Shown in pieces: positions 11,501-22,635 of a DNA stretch of 64,000 nt. The position numbers were made by a program, and so were the translations under genes. Source of the DNA: Globodera rostochiensis. Taxonomy: Eukaryota > Nematoda > Chromadorea > Rhabditida > Heteroderidae. Numbering within the stretch: the stretch's first letter is position 1; each line of letters starts with the position of its first letter. The stretch spans positions 2,418,001-2,482,000 of the forward strand of contig JAEVLN010000004.1 in NCBI GenBank assembly GCA_018350325.1. Reading direction: 5' to 3'. The notes beneath the pieces are model-generated. The model did not search any database. It had not been told where the DNA came from and was given only the letters and a program-made list of their open reading frames with translations.

Positions 11501-14185
11501 CATTTCAAATGGAGATTGGTTTAAATTAATTATTCTTTAGCTGCTACCTGGCCATTTCATTTCGCAATGATCCGCTAGAAATTTGGGATTTGAACACTTT
11601 TTGTCTGCTTCGTCGGATGTCCAAAAAATGCCCGGTCATTGTTGACTTGGCTTGGTCAACCAAACATCATCAGATGAAGGCGGTCAACGAGAAGACGCAA
11701 ATCCATCGGGAAAACTTGGTCGTATTGGACAACAACAATCTTCTGTACTTATTTATACGCTTTTTTTGAGCTCACCCATCATTAGAATTGCAGGTATCAT
11801 GTGGTAGTCAAGGGCCTTCATGTGAGAGACGGGAAGGAAGTGAGCACGCAGGTCGTTTGATTTTGGCATTTTTTTAAACAACGGTAATCGGGGAAATACT
11901 TTTTTTAGTGGGAAATTGTTCATATTCTTTTAAAATTTAAAACAATTTTCTAAAAAAAATTTGATTTTGCCGTTGGTCACAATTAGCCGCCCCTTTTAGT
12001 GGAAGTCAGGCGCCGCATTTCTTCGCTGCATGGTGTGGAAGGATGACGTGTTGGCATTTGGAGACAGTGCTGGTCGGGTTGGCGTTTGGGATTTGGCAAG
12101 GTTGTTTTTTTTTGAATTGTTTTATTTGTTTTTATTTTTTAAACATTTTTATGAGTCAATGTCGTCAGTCGGGCCTCAGCCAATCCACTCGGGGACCTGT
12201 TCAACGCGTTGTATTTTCACGGTTGGCCGGCGATTACACACTTGCGGTCAGTCAAGTCGGGACACGGACAATTTAATTGTTTGGGATTTTGTCATTTCAT
12301 GGATTTTAGGCCCAGCATCCAACCTCCATTGTGGTGTGGGACACCGAACGTCTTCACACGCTGTTCTCACTGCAAAGGCCAGGGCACAGCATCATCGACA
12401 TTGACATGTGCGGTCTGGACCCTGGTATGATTAAAGCTGTTCTCGGAAGTTATGGACATGAAGAAGGGTGGGTGGATGCTAACAATGAGATCAAACTGTC
12501 CCAACTCGGCCATGATTTAATCAATTAAAATTCTCATTTGTTCAGTATACATCGCGTCTGATGGGATGTTTCGTTTTGCACTTTCTGACTCCGAAAAAAG
12601 CCGCAATACGTCACTCAACGATTCCGGTCAGTTTGACAACTTTTCTAAATGTTTTTTTTCACAAAAAAAAAATTATTTTCAGATGTTCCTTTGCTGTTGC
12701 AACCAGCGTATAGACAAGCTTTGCTCTCATTGATACCAGTGGAAAACAACAATAACAACATCAACAACGACAGAAATTGCATCACAATTAGCAAAAATAA
12801 CGAAGATGATGTTAAGCAGCTGTTGCAAACCTTTGGCGATCCCGACATTGGCCATCTGACCAATCGGTTGACCACTGAATGCCGAACGTCGCTGGAGCGT
12901 GCCGCGATTGTCCACCAATTTGGCGGCCAGCAATGTTTAGCCGACTTTTGCCATGTTGTCCTATGTGCAATTTTTGCGAAATGTTGCGACGGTAGGGACA
13001 ATCGGCTACAACTGTCGCCGAATCTGATGATTTTTTGGCCCAAAAAGGCGTACCAGGTTTGTTTGTCTGTCACAATAATAATCATTCATTCTGATTGCTT
13101 TTATTATATTCACTTTTTGTTAAATTGCCAAAACTTGTGACCTTTAGAAAAGGGTTGAACGCTTCACGCGCTTGTTGCTCTCCACAGTTCGTACCGAACG
13201 CCAGCTGGAAATGGCCATCGAGAAGTGTGTGATAATGCGAAAGGTTTTTTTTTTGGGTTGTGTCCGTCCGTCCCTTTCATTGGGAATATTGTCAGGCTTC
13301 ATTAAAGTGCTTATTCGAATAGCCGGAGGGAGCGGGGAAGTTTTTTGTGTGTCTGAATGAAAATGCCATAGTTCAGAATGAGTTGGCACTTTACTATTTG
13401 CTCAACAACGACCAATTGGCGGCTGCCGGCACTCAGCGCAGTGACGTGGACGTGCGTCTGAACGCATTTCGCGCCTGCACACTTTCGGCCAATTTTGGCA
13501 CCGAAGAGGCGCGCTGTCTTGTCAAGCTGACAGCAACCAATCTGATCGCCTCCAATTTTGTTTCTGGTCCGTTTTCTATTTGACTGTTTTGTTCCGGCAT
13601 TTTTATGGATATCGGTTACAAACCCCCCGCCGGACTGGTTCTGTGCCACCAAAAAAGAACATTTCCGAACTAATTGTGGCCAACATTTTTGAACCACCTG
13701 TCCACCTTCTTCCTTCAGACGGGATTCAGCTTCTTTCACTGATCGACCAGGCATTTGACGCCTGCAAATATCTGATCTCGCAGGGACTTTGGCAACGGAG
13801 CTTGGCCTATTCAAAGGTTGGACAAAATAAGCTGTTGCATTTTGGTCTTATTTATTTATATTTAACCTATTTAAAGATGGGCCCCCAGTGTGATTTTGTG
13901 GAAATTTTTATGCGTTATGCCAACCATTTGGCCACTGAGGCAATTGGACGAAAGGTAAATTAATTGATGGGATTTTGTGCTTTTTGTCGGGGGGTTCACG
14001 CATAATCAATCGTTTTGTGTTCATTGCAGAGTTTGGCCCTGTTGTTCTACGCCAGTTTGGCGTGTTGGGAGCGATGTCGGAAAGTGATGGCAGCCGAAGG
14101 CGAGGACGGCAAAACGATGAACATTCCGTTGCTTGAACAAATTGTGAAAATGGCTGAAGAAACGATGTGCGAAGAACGGAAATAA
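8574..14185 (+). CDS. wdr-11: WDR11 homologue (WD-repeat protein, vesicle tethering and cilia)
   Basis: Large beta-propeller protein which, in the family, acts with AP-1 vesicles at the trans-Golgi and in ciliary signalling. The start MPPSTLTGSLHPSNRGAFAW (8574-8632) joins 8827-8938 (SENGLIAFGCHS), matching the WDR11 N-terminus. Further exons: 9257-9457, 9606-9779, 9837-10144, 10349-10597, 10717-10850, 10959-11208, 11289-11491, 11541-11744, 11794-11851, 12000-12100, 12156-12246, 12310-12467, about 12548-12626, 12683-13056, 13148-13243, 13341-13566, 13719-13816, 13877-13954, and 14030-14185 (stop 14183). Diagnostic blocks include SRDFLLSIHSNNLLIVWDVD, YLAISFRNDPLEIWDL and GIQLLSLIDQAFDACKYL. 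Two joints (8938/9257 and 12467/12548) do not keep phase with the obvious sites, so a small exon or shifted site is missing there. A polyadenylation signal follows at about 14211. Confidence 0.92.
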
Positions 14186-14474
14186 AACTGCACACAGAGA
14201 GAGACATGGAATAAATTCTTATTAATGACGATGAGCTTCCAAAATCTGCAATTAATTAAAATATTCTAGTCAAATAAAACAATTCCGATATGCATTTGAC
14301 TGACATTTCGACTCAAACATTTGCGAAGATTGCCAATTCGAGAATGCCTTTTTATTAAAGAAGTTAAATTATTAATCTGAATTAAATTAGAGAAAGGGTC
14401 TGAGCGTTTAAGAAAAAACTATTGTTGAAAACAACCGAATTTCATTGACATAATCCGTATACTTTTTCAGATTT

Positions 14475-14732
14475 ATGTGCCTTCTCATCGCTCATAGGGC
14501 CAAAGTGCTTTCCCTTTACAAAACTTTGTTGCGCAAATATTCTGCCGGCTTGGAGCTAACCGATCCCGAATATTTTTGTCATCGAATTCGCGAAGAGTTT
14601 AGGGCCAACAAAGAGTTGCCGCTCCAATCGGCCGAACGGAAACTGAAGGTCCAATGAATACATTACAATTGGCCATTAATGGAAACTGTGCAGAAACTTG
14701 TGCACGTTGTGGAACAGCAGCTGATCATCTGA
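14475..14732 (+). CDS. LYR-motif microprotein (MIEF1-MP/LYRM-like)
   Basis: Two exons, 14475-14648 and 14694-14732, encode 70 residues. The sequence has an LYR-type motif ([12 protein letters not shown]), then [19 protein letters not shown] and a Lys-rich helix ending VEQQLII. Length and order match the LYR microprotein MIEF1-MP, which acts in mitochondria (mitoribosome assembly). TTTTTCAG at 14463-14470, five bases before the ATG, could be a cis or spliced-leader trans-splice acceptor. The 45-base intron starts GTCC. If it is retained, the frame ends at 14657, where TGA overlaps an ATG (ATGA) that is in frame with the downstream OSGEP frame. The spliced stop lies 8 bases before the OSGEP start. 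Confidence 0.75.
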
Positions 14733-14740
14733 ACGAGCCG

Positions 14741-16481
14741 ATGGTCTGCATTTTGGGCATTGAGGGCAGCGCGAACAAAATCGGTGTTGGCATCGTTCGG
14801 GACGGTGCCGTGTTGGCCAACCCGCGACGGACATTTCACGCACCGGCGGGCCAAGGCTTCCGCCCCACAGAGACGGCCGTCCATCACCGTCAGCACGTCG
14901 TCAGCCTGGTCATGGAGGCGCTGCAGGAGGCACGCATCCAGGCAGCTAATTCATTGTTTAGGATTTTGTTGGGATGGCCAAATTTTTTATGGGTTTTGAC
15001 CAATTCTAAACCCCGAATATATAAATAAGGACCCCGTTTTGGAGCTGGACGCGGTCGTGTACACAAAGGGACCTGGCATGGGAGCACCGGTACCAAAATT
15101 AACTCCTTTTTTTAAATTAATATTTTTTATTTTCAGCTCCAGGTGAGATCGTTCACACAGCACTAAACATCAAATTCAATTCGTTTCCGTTTAATTAAAT
15201 TAAAGTTTTTGTTTGTTTTTGTTGTTGACGAGGGGATAGCGATGCCATGTCATTTTGAGATTTTCGATATTCCTTGGAGACGATCTCTGCCCCCATCACC
15301 ACAGGTCGGTGCAGTGGTCGCTCGTACGCTTGGCCAACTGTGGGCAAAGCCAATTTTGCCGGTCAATCATTGCATTGGACACATCGAAATGGGCCGTCTG
15401 ATCACCGGTGCCGACAACCCGGTGATTTTGTACGTCAGCGGCGGAAACACTCAAGTTGGTTGATTGATTTGGTTGGTTGTTGGCCATCAGTGCTGCAACA
15501 ATCTCCACGAATTATAATGGAGGTTTTCCCATTCATTTTGCCAGGTGATCTCCTACCTTAACCGATGCTATTGCATTTTTGGCGAAACGTTGGACATTGC
15601 CGTCGGCAATTGTTTGGGTAATAATACAAAATAATGTTTAAAATTTGGGTTTAAAAAAAGTATGCCTAAAAAGTTGGAACCCTGAAAACGAGATTCTTCA
15701 AATAATGGCCAAATCATAGACCGTTTTGCGCGTGTGCTCCGTCTGTCCAACGAGCCGAGCCCTGGCCACAACATCGAACAGTTGGCCAAGAATGGCACAA
15801 AATTCTACGCCCTCCCCTACGCGGTCAAGGGCATGGACCTCTCTTTGTCCGGCATTCTTTCGCACATCGAAAAGGCGGCGCCGGCGTTGATCCAATCGGG
15901 CGCCTACACAGCCGCCGACCTTTGCTTTTCACTTCAGGTCGTTAAAACGAAAGCAAAAGCATTGAACACTTCCATGTCGATGTCCATGTTGTTGTGTTGC
16001 AGGAGACTGTGTTTGCGATGCTCGTCGAAATCACTGAGCGCGCGATGGCGCACAGCGGCGCGTCGGAGGTACTCATTGTTGGGGGCGTCGGGTGCAACGA
16101 GCGACTGCAGCAAATGATGGCCACCATGGCGCAGGAACGGAACGCCACACTGTTCGCTACCGACGAACGCTTTTGCATTGACAACGGCGCCATGATCGCC
16201 CAGGTGAACGCGTTGTTTAGACGCGACAGTGCTTTTGCCTCCAATAAAGCCCCCCCCCCGGGGCCTTTTCCTTTAAATACTTTTTCTTAAATTTGTTTTT
16301 AATGTAAATAATTAAGGCCGGCTGTGAAATGTTTCGTGCCGGACTCAGAGCGCCGCTTGAACAGGCACTTTTTGAATTTGTTTGAGTTTTTAGTGTGAAA
16401 TTTATGTTTTTTTGCAACTTTCAGTGCACCTACACGCAGCGCTACCGAACCGACCAAGTGAATGTGTGCTGGCGCAATTAA
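14741..16481 (+). CDS. osgep: OSGEP/Kae1, tRNA N6-threonylcarbamoyladenosine transferase catalytic subunit
   Basis: KEOPS-complex enzyme that transfers threonylcarbamoyl to A37 of ANN-decoding tRNAs. The start [18 protein letters not shown] matches the family N-terminus. Exons: 14741-14941, 15030-15089, 15137-15142, 15305-15454, 15545-15617, 15720-15937, 16003-16203, 16317-16364 and 16425-16481. Motifs are [10 protein letters not shown], the metal-binding [66 protein letters not shown] and [15 protein letters not shown]. The third exon is only CTCCAG (Leu-Gln). Exons 1 and 8 appear to end CAG before a GC donor; this restores the family length exactly. An upstream in-frame ATG at 14654 would add 29 residues, but the family start favours 14741. 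Confidence 0.93.
15137..15142 (+). other. 6-nt micro-exon of OSGEP
   Basis: TTTTCAG precedes CTCCAG, which is followed by GTGAGA. Inserting Leu-Gln between GPGMGAP and VGAVVARTL gives the same spacing as the family consensus, and both joints are phase 0. Confidence 0.8.
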
Positions 16482-17950
16482 TTTGTTTATTGTTTTAATC
16501 CGACGACATTTGCGACATGAAAACAGAAAAGAATGTTCTCTTTTCGTAGTCAATTAAACGAAAGCCCAGCAGCACTCCCTCAGGAAGTATTATGAGAGAG
16601 TTTGGTCCGCAAATGTTACCCCACCCGCCCGTTTTTGTTGCTGCTATTTTTGGTTGTTCTTCCTTTTAAAAAGCGATTTTGATTATTATAATTGATCATT
16701 CATTTGTTTTGGCAATTTCTTGACATGCAAAAGGCCAATCGATGGGAGGGCATTAATCCGTCCGTCCACACTTTCAATTTGCGTCTGCTTTGCCGGATTA
16801 AACAGTGGGGGGGGGTTGGTTATTAATAATTGAATGGACTCGTCTCGTCTGGACTACGCGACTTCATCCCTCGGGGCGGGAGGGGGGCTATGGATGGCAT
16901 ATTCGGAGGTATTCATTCCCCAATTAGGGACACAACAAATTTTTTATAGCCATTTCTGCTTCATCAAGACATTGGTTGAATGGGATGTGCCTTCAGTCAC
17001 ACCGAACAAATTTTTATCATTGACCATCGCAACAACACACAGCGCAGGGCAAACGGCGTCGGGCTTCTGGCCCATGTTCGTCAAGGTCGAGCAGTACAAT
17101 GCTTATATTTCGGCGAAAAAATTCTTACGGTGGCGAGGCCCAGAAATTTTCAGTGTGATCCTGGGGGAGCGGTGGGGGGACTACTTAATGCGGACTTTTT
17201 TCACGTCCGGATGGATTTTTGCTGAGGTAGTGTGATCACTGATCAGTTGAATGTGGGAGAGGGGGGGGGGACGGGAGTGATTGGAAATGGAAAATGCCAT
17301 CAATTGAGGGAGCGCCGACATTGGCATTTTTATGGGGAATAGCAACGGAGAGAAAAGAAAGCGTTGAATGGGATAACAATTGAAGTACCGTCTTTTGTGA
17401 ACTCGAGACTGACTAATGGAGTTTTTGAATTGTCTGTCTCTCGTGCCCGCCATGGCGACCTTTCCCCCTCCCCCTCTTTTAGCATTGGCCCTTTCACCGC
17501 AAGTGCACATTTCGTCCCTTTGGTTTTTGGCGTCACGAAAAAGCGGCGACGATGTGGTGATGGTGGGGCACATTTTGAATTTGCACGCTATTGAAAATGA
17601 TTTTAATTGTTTCTTAAAAGGTTGGCCATATGAAAAGCAACGGAACACAAAGACGCCAACGAAAAGGCAGCGGCGATGTGCGTTTCATTGAGCAGCGGGC
17701 AAAAATACGCGTGCCGGAAGAATGGAAGTTGGTTGGATGTTGTGGCATAAGCATAAGCGTAGGGTGATCACTGATTCACTGATCAGTTGGACTGATCAGC
17801 AGCTTTGATCAGACACCCGATCAGCCAGCCGGTGGTGGGGTTACACGACGGGTCAGAAACGCGATACAACGGCCGATCACTTAGTGATCATGGACTTTCA
17901 GATCACACTTTCCGATAAGCTCCTCCAAATGACCAGTTAATCTGATCAGG
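16482..17950. other. Intergenic, with TGATCA-rich segment
   Basis: No gene was recognised. Short G runs occur at 16806 and 17261. From 17763 to 17950 the palindrome TGATCA and its near variants recur roughly ten times. Confidence 0.5.
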
Positions 17951-17989
17951 ATTTGTTCATCGCAAATAGTGAACAATTTTGCAGGTCGA

Positions 17990-18815
17990 AGGTGGCCAGA
18001 AGCCCTTCAGTGACATCCAACAAACCCCGTAAAACGTCGAAAGGGCATGGGACGAACAACAGCTCCTCCAACAGCAGCCATTTTGGCCTTGTCGACTTTC
18101 GTAAAAGGCTTGAACGGGTGGGTTCGTTCGTAGGCACTCCGGATGTCTTCTTAATGACCATTTTGTGCGCGAAGGTTCAAAGGTTCGATTCAAATTCTGA
18201 AAGGGACGAAAAAGTGCCCAAAACGGAGGAGCGCAAAGTGACCAATGACAATGGCGCCATTGTGCAAATGGAAGCGCCGAGGAGGGGGCCAATCGAAGCG
18301 TTGATCATCAAGCACAGAGCGGCGTTGGAGGAGGACGAAGCGGAGGCGGAGGCGGAGGAGTCAATTTTTTGAATAAAAATATTTAAATTATGCAAATATT
18401 ATTTAAGTGGACTTTTTTGTGAATGGGACACACTCAGCGTGGAGTGCTGCTCCGTGCAGATACCGCTCCATTCCCGAACGCCGGTGCCCGCGGACGGGTG
18501 CAGCGAGGCCAGCTTTGTGCTGGTTAAGAAACGGCTAAAGGTGGGGGGGGGGAGGGAAAATGTTCCGAAAATCATTCCAAAAAAATAGAAAAAAATAAAT
18601 TACCTTAAATAATGTTCATCTACATAAACAACGTCGTAAGGTGGCCTGGGAGCATCATCATCAACAGCAGCAAAACATTGTGCATGCGCGCAGGCAAAGT
18701 TTGACTCGTCGAGCCGACAACAATCTGCTGGCGAACAACAATAATTTCGTCCACAATCCCAAGACGAACTCGTGGATGCCCGACATTGCGCAGGAAGACT
18801 TATTGTTCGATTGAA
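17990..18815 (+). CDS. Unassigned protein, exon fragments
   Basis: I do not recognise this product. An acceptor before 17985 opens a frame with Ser/Lys-rich sequence (SPSVTSNKPRKTSKGHG) and FGLVDFRKRLER, continuing to a very acidic end (EEDEAEAEAEESIF, stop 18370, overlapped by AATAAA). After about 18405 another open stretch reads CEWDTLSVECCSVQIPLHS to VLVKKRLK (donor 18541). It is followed by exon 18643-18814 with a His/Gln run, ANNNNFVHNPKTNSWMPD and a stop after EDLLFD. I cannot show that the first and later blocks belong to one transcript. Confidence 0.35.
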
Positions 18816-19281
18816 GAGAACGAAATGTACGCAATTTGCGCGTTTTGCGTTTCTAATATTTCGCGTTTCCTATCCAATTTTCCATTTGTTCTATTTATAG
18901 GGCCACAATTAGTTGATATTGTCCATGTCTTGTCTCTCAAAACATATTTTTGAAAAAGAATAATTTGTACAAAAAGCAATTTGTCAGTCCAATTAAAGAG
19001 AAAGTGCAGATTTGGCACATTTTATGGCATTTTTAATTGGATTTCCGCAGCAATTAATTGCATGAGCCAATTAGAAATGCCTTCGAGGCAAAAGAAAACA
19101 GATAAATAAAAATGCCAAGTGAATTTGTGCCTGGGGCAAAAGTTCCCGCGAATCCAACCACGACCGCCCTCCGGTGCCCACTCATAATTACGGCCCCGGT
19201 GTTGTTAACCCGATCAAATTTTAAGGATTTTAGTGATTGGTTGTGTTGCTGATACTGCTCGATAACCTTTCGCTTGGAAAA
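18816..19281. other. Intergenic
   Basis: AT-rich sequence; no gene or repeat recognised. Confidence 0.5.
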
Positions 19282-19919
19282 ATGTGCCATAAAATGTGCT
19301 CATCCTTCATGTTCTCAAGTTTCCTCCTCGTCGTTCATATTTTGGTCAATGCCAAAGATGGCAATGCTGTTAGTGCGCCATGGTCGGAGCTAAGCTCAGC
19401 TTTTTGCAAGCAGTTCAGTTAACCATTCCATCCCAAAATGATCTGATCAGACCTTGAAAAAACATTTTTCTCCCCAGTTATGTTGATCTTTCGTTGTGCC
19501 AACTTCGCCATCAGCTGGCCGAACTTGGCCAATTGATCGATTCGGCCACCGACGAAATTGACTTTTTGGCCGCAGGGACTGGATTGCCTTCAGGTAATTT
19601 GTTTTTTTTGCCATCCGGGAGCTAATCTTCGTTAGAAAATCCCAAATTGAGCCTAGATGCCATGCCGGCACAGAAACGTGCCAAGCCGACCCTGGCGGAC
19701 CCGGTGATTGCCCAGCTGGCCAATCTGTCCTCGCGCAGCACGCGCCGGTTTGGACCCGACAATTGGCTGCTCGGCTTGCGCCGCGCCGGCCCAATGTTTG
19801 CCACCAACGGACGGCCCTCCAGCGGCACATTGCGACTTGTCCCGGCAGAACAAACGGAGCCCGCGCAGCAGCAGCAAAAAGTCGGTGTACTGCTTCGTCA
19901 ACTGTTTAAGATGACATGA
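19282..19919 (+). CDS. Small secreted protein with dibasic cleavage sites (possible prohormone)
   Basis: Three phase-consistent exons (19282-19412, 19478-19593, 19636-19919) give 176 residues. The N-terminus has a hydrophobic stretch (SSFMFSSFLLVVHILVNA) fitting a signal peptide. Two cysteines follow, seven residues apart (CKHYVDLSLC), then an amphipathic region, then three basic pairs: QKR, TRR before FGPDNWLLGL, and LRR before AGPMFATNGR. This layout resembles a neuropeptide or hormone precursor, but I match no named family. The donor at 19413 (GTTCAG) is the least certain site. Confidence 0.5.
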
Positions 19920-20508
19920 AGCGCATGACAACACAACGTGTGAAATGCAAACATTCGTGTCACAATGATTTGTTCGACACCAAAAAGCGTTCAAAATTGT
20001 CCAATTATTGTTGCCGAAATGAAGCCAATTTGATGTCAAAAAGTGTTTTTGATGGAAATTGTCATCAACTATAAAGTGAAACCAATTGTTTATTATCGTA
20101 TGATGTCTTTCTGAAAGTTTAATTAATTTCCATTGCCCCGGGCAACGAATATTTTAAATTATTCCAACCCCCCCCCCCCCCCCGCCCCCCCCCCCCAAAA
20201 GTCTGGGTTCCACGAACGAATTCATTTTCGTAGAGAAAATTTTTTAATTTCGTTTTTGTTGCCAGTGGCAATGATTAGACACGCCAATTGTTCAATTAAC
20301 CTTTCAAGTGGCCAAACCCCGTGGGAATGGCCTCCGTTTAGTCTTTTTGTCCCATTTATGCGAAATTAAAACAAATCATTGCCAAAGTTTGCAGCCGGGT
20401 CGTGAGAATATCGCTTTTAAATGCTTTTTATCGTCGATTACTAATTGTTTTTTTAATTGCTTTTTATTGAATATCAATTAAGCTCCGCCCAGCATAAAAA
20501 GGAAAGAA
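19920..20508. other. Intergenic with poly-C tract
   Basis: Two adjacent C runs, 16 and 12 bases, separated by one G, at about 20168-20196. No gene recognised. Confidence 0.5.
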
Positions 20509-22296
20509 ATGGCTGTCGACCTGTGCTACATCGAAGCATTGACCATTCTGGACCCGTGGAGCAACATCATCCGCGTTTTTCAATGTGTACTGGGGACAAG
20601 CACTCTGATCAGTTTGGTTGTTCTGATCCGGCAATTCCACCGGTCCCGTCTCACTTTCCACGGCAATTTGATGGTACTGAGAAATGGAAAGGATGTTTAT
20701 GACAGAGAAAAACTCTGAAGTGCCATTTGAGTCTGATCTAATCCGGGGTACGGATCACATAAAACTGCCTGAACTGATCAGTCTGATGGCAAACGACTTA
20801 TTTGTGATTTTTGATCAGAATACGAATCAAATCGAATTTACTGAAATTGTTTCCACGCATACATTTCAATCTTTTTTCAGCTTTTGATCATCAGTGTACT
20901 GTGCTTGTACACACTGTACAACATATCACTGATCGGAATGGCGGGCCGAACGCTGGTAAATGTGCCAAATAAAATTGTCCCACGGCTAACACTTTGCAGG
21001 CACTGTACCTCTTTTGGCCCGTTGCCCAATTCGTTTCAACCACTGGCACTAGCAACAGCGACAATTTGACGACGACCCCTCCGGCGAGTCAAAGGTTAAA
21101 AAATTAGGGCTTGAATATTTTATTATATTTTTATGTTCAATTAAGCGAGGGCGAAGGTGAATACCGATGTGACGCACTGCTTGTGCCCGTGTGGCTGTCG
21201 GTGCTGCTCCGTCTTCCCACCTACCAGCACGCGCTCACCTACCCGCTGCTTCACTTCGCCATCATGGCGGAACGCGCTCGGGCGACGCTGCATGCGCGCA
21301 CCTATGAGCGCGAGGGCACACGCTTTGGCACGACCGCGTGCACAATCATCGTAAGTAGAGCGCGCGGAGCCGAGATCTTCGAGATTTTTTGAGATTCCCG
21401 ATCAAAATCTCGATCGGGCCTTAAGTACTTGCTCTAATCGTAAGATCTTGGAGGATAGAAAGGCTGATCTGGAAGCGCCAGATCAATTCATTTAATACAA
21501 TTTGTGTCAGTGGGCGCTGTACGCGATGTTTTCTGTGTGGATGGTGCTCAGCACGTTGGCAGACGACGCATTCGACCAGCCGCAGCTGAACTACACAATG
21601 ATATCGCGCTACAACACTGGCACTGTGATTATACTCAACTATGTACTGCTTGGAGTTGTCATCCTGACAGCGTTTGCCGACATGGCCATAATGTGGCAGA
21701 ACGCGAAGATGTACAAAAAGCGAAAAAAGTATGGCAAATTGAGAAAAGGTTTAGGGCAGAATGTTTCTTTTTTGATTTAATTCAAATAGTCTGGCCATCC
21801 GCATTCAGATTCGTAATTCCGTCCAACAACAACAGTTTGGCGGACGACTCCGACCACTCACAGTATAGTCTGAGCCGTGCCTATCAGCTGAACGAGAACA
21901 TGGTCTCGTTGCAACTGTTCCTGCCGCTCGACTTGGCGTTCGCGGTCGCCTTCTCTCTCTACCTGTTCTTCAGTGCCTTCCTGCGCACTCAGTATAACCA
22001 GATTGGCATGCTGTTCCTACCATTGTACGAACTGAACACTTGCGTAAGTCATTTACGGCTTATGGGAGGGGCGAGGGAAGTCCGGCCCGCCGATTCCGTC
22101 CGTTCCCGTCCATCCCTCAACAATTTTTTAGCTGCTTCCTCTGCATACTCTGCTCACTCTGCTCGTCTATTTGCGCTTTGTACGGCAACAGTCCATCGAC
22201 AGAAAGGCGTGGTCGACAGCGACAGCGTGTAATTTGTCCGTAGAAGTACAACGGAGCCTGTACATGCAGCACTTGAAGGCCCAATGGGCAAGCTGA
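20509..22296 (+). CDS. Serpentine chemoreceptor, Sra/Srab/Sre superfamily-like
   Basis: Seven-helix GPCR of the nematode chemosensory type, expected in sensory-neuron membranes. Exons: 20509-20673, 20881-20955, 21000-21094, 21146-21350, 21511-21728, 21809-22043 and 22132-22296, all phase-consistent. Hydrophobic helices are seen in every exon, for example LLIISVLCLYTLYNISLIGM and VSLQLFLPLDLAFAVAFSLY. Family-like features are AERARATLHARTYEREGTRFG after helix 3, SLSRAYQLNENM before helix 6, and the C-terminal YMQHLKAQW. I cannot separate Sra, Srab and Sre by eye. Exon 5 could run to the second donor at 21749, but only 21729 keeps frame. Confidence 0.8.
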
Positions 22297-22635
22297 ACAA
22301 AGAGAATTCTGAGTATGTACAAACAACCCATCAACAGTGCTAATGCTAATTATTACGATCGGTGTGATTGTTCGATCACCAATTTTTGGTTCGAAATATT
22401 GTGACACAAACGGTTAAAAGGGAACAACAAATTAGGGGGTTCGGAGATCAGATGTTAAAAAGGGCACCATTTTATTAAATTAAATGATTCATTTTTCTCC
22501 ATTCTTTCGTAGACATTTATTTCAATGCCGAAATCAAAAAGAATCATTTTTTTATATTTATATATAAACATTTACGACATTTAAGTATGAGTTTCGGTTT
22601 TATGACAATACATAAAGATGGGGGGGGGGGCTTTG
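22297..22635. other. Intergenic between convergent genes
   Basis: AT-rich, with AATAAA-like signals and a G run at 22620-22630. Nothing else seen. Confidence 0.5.
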
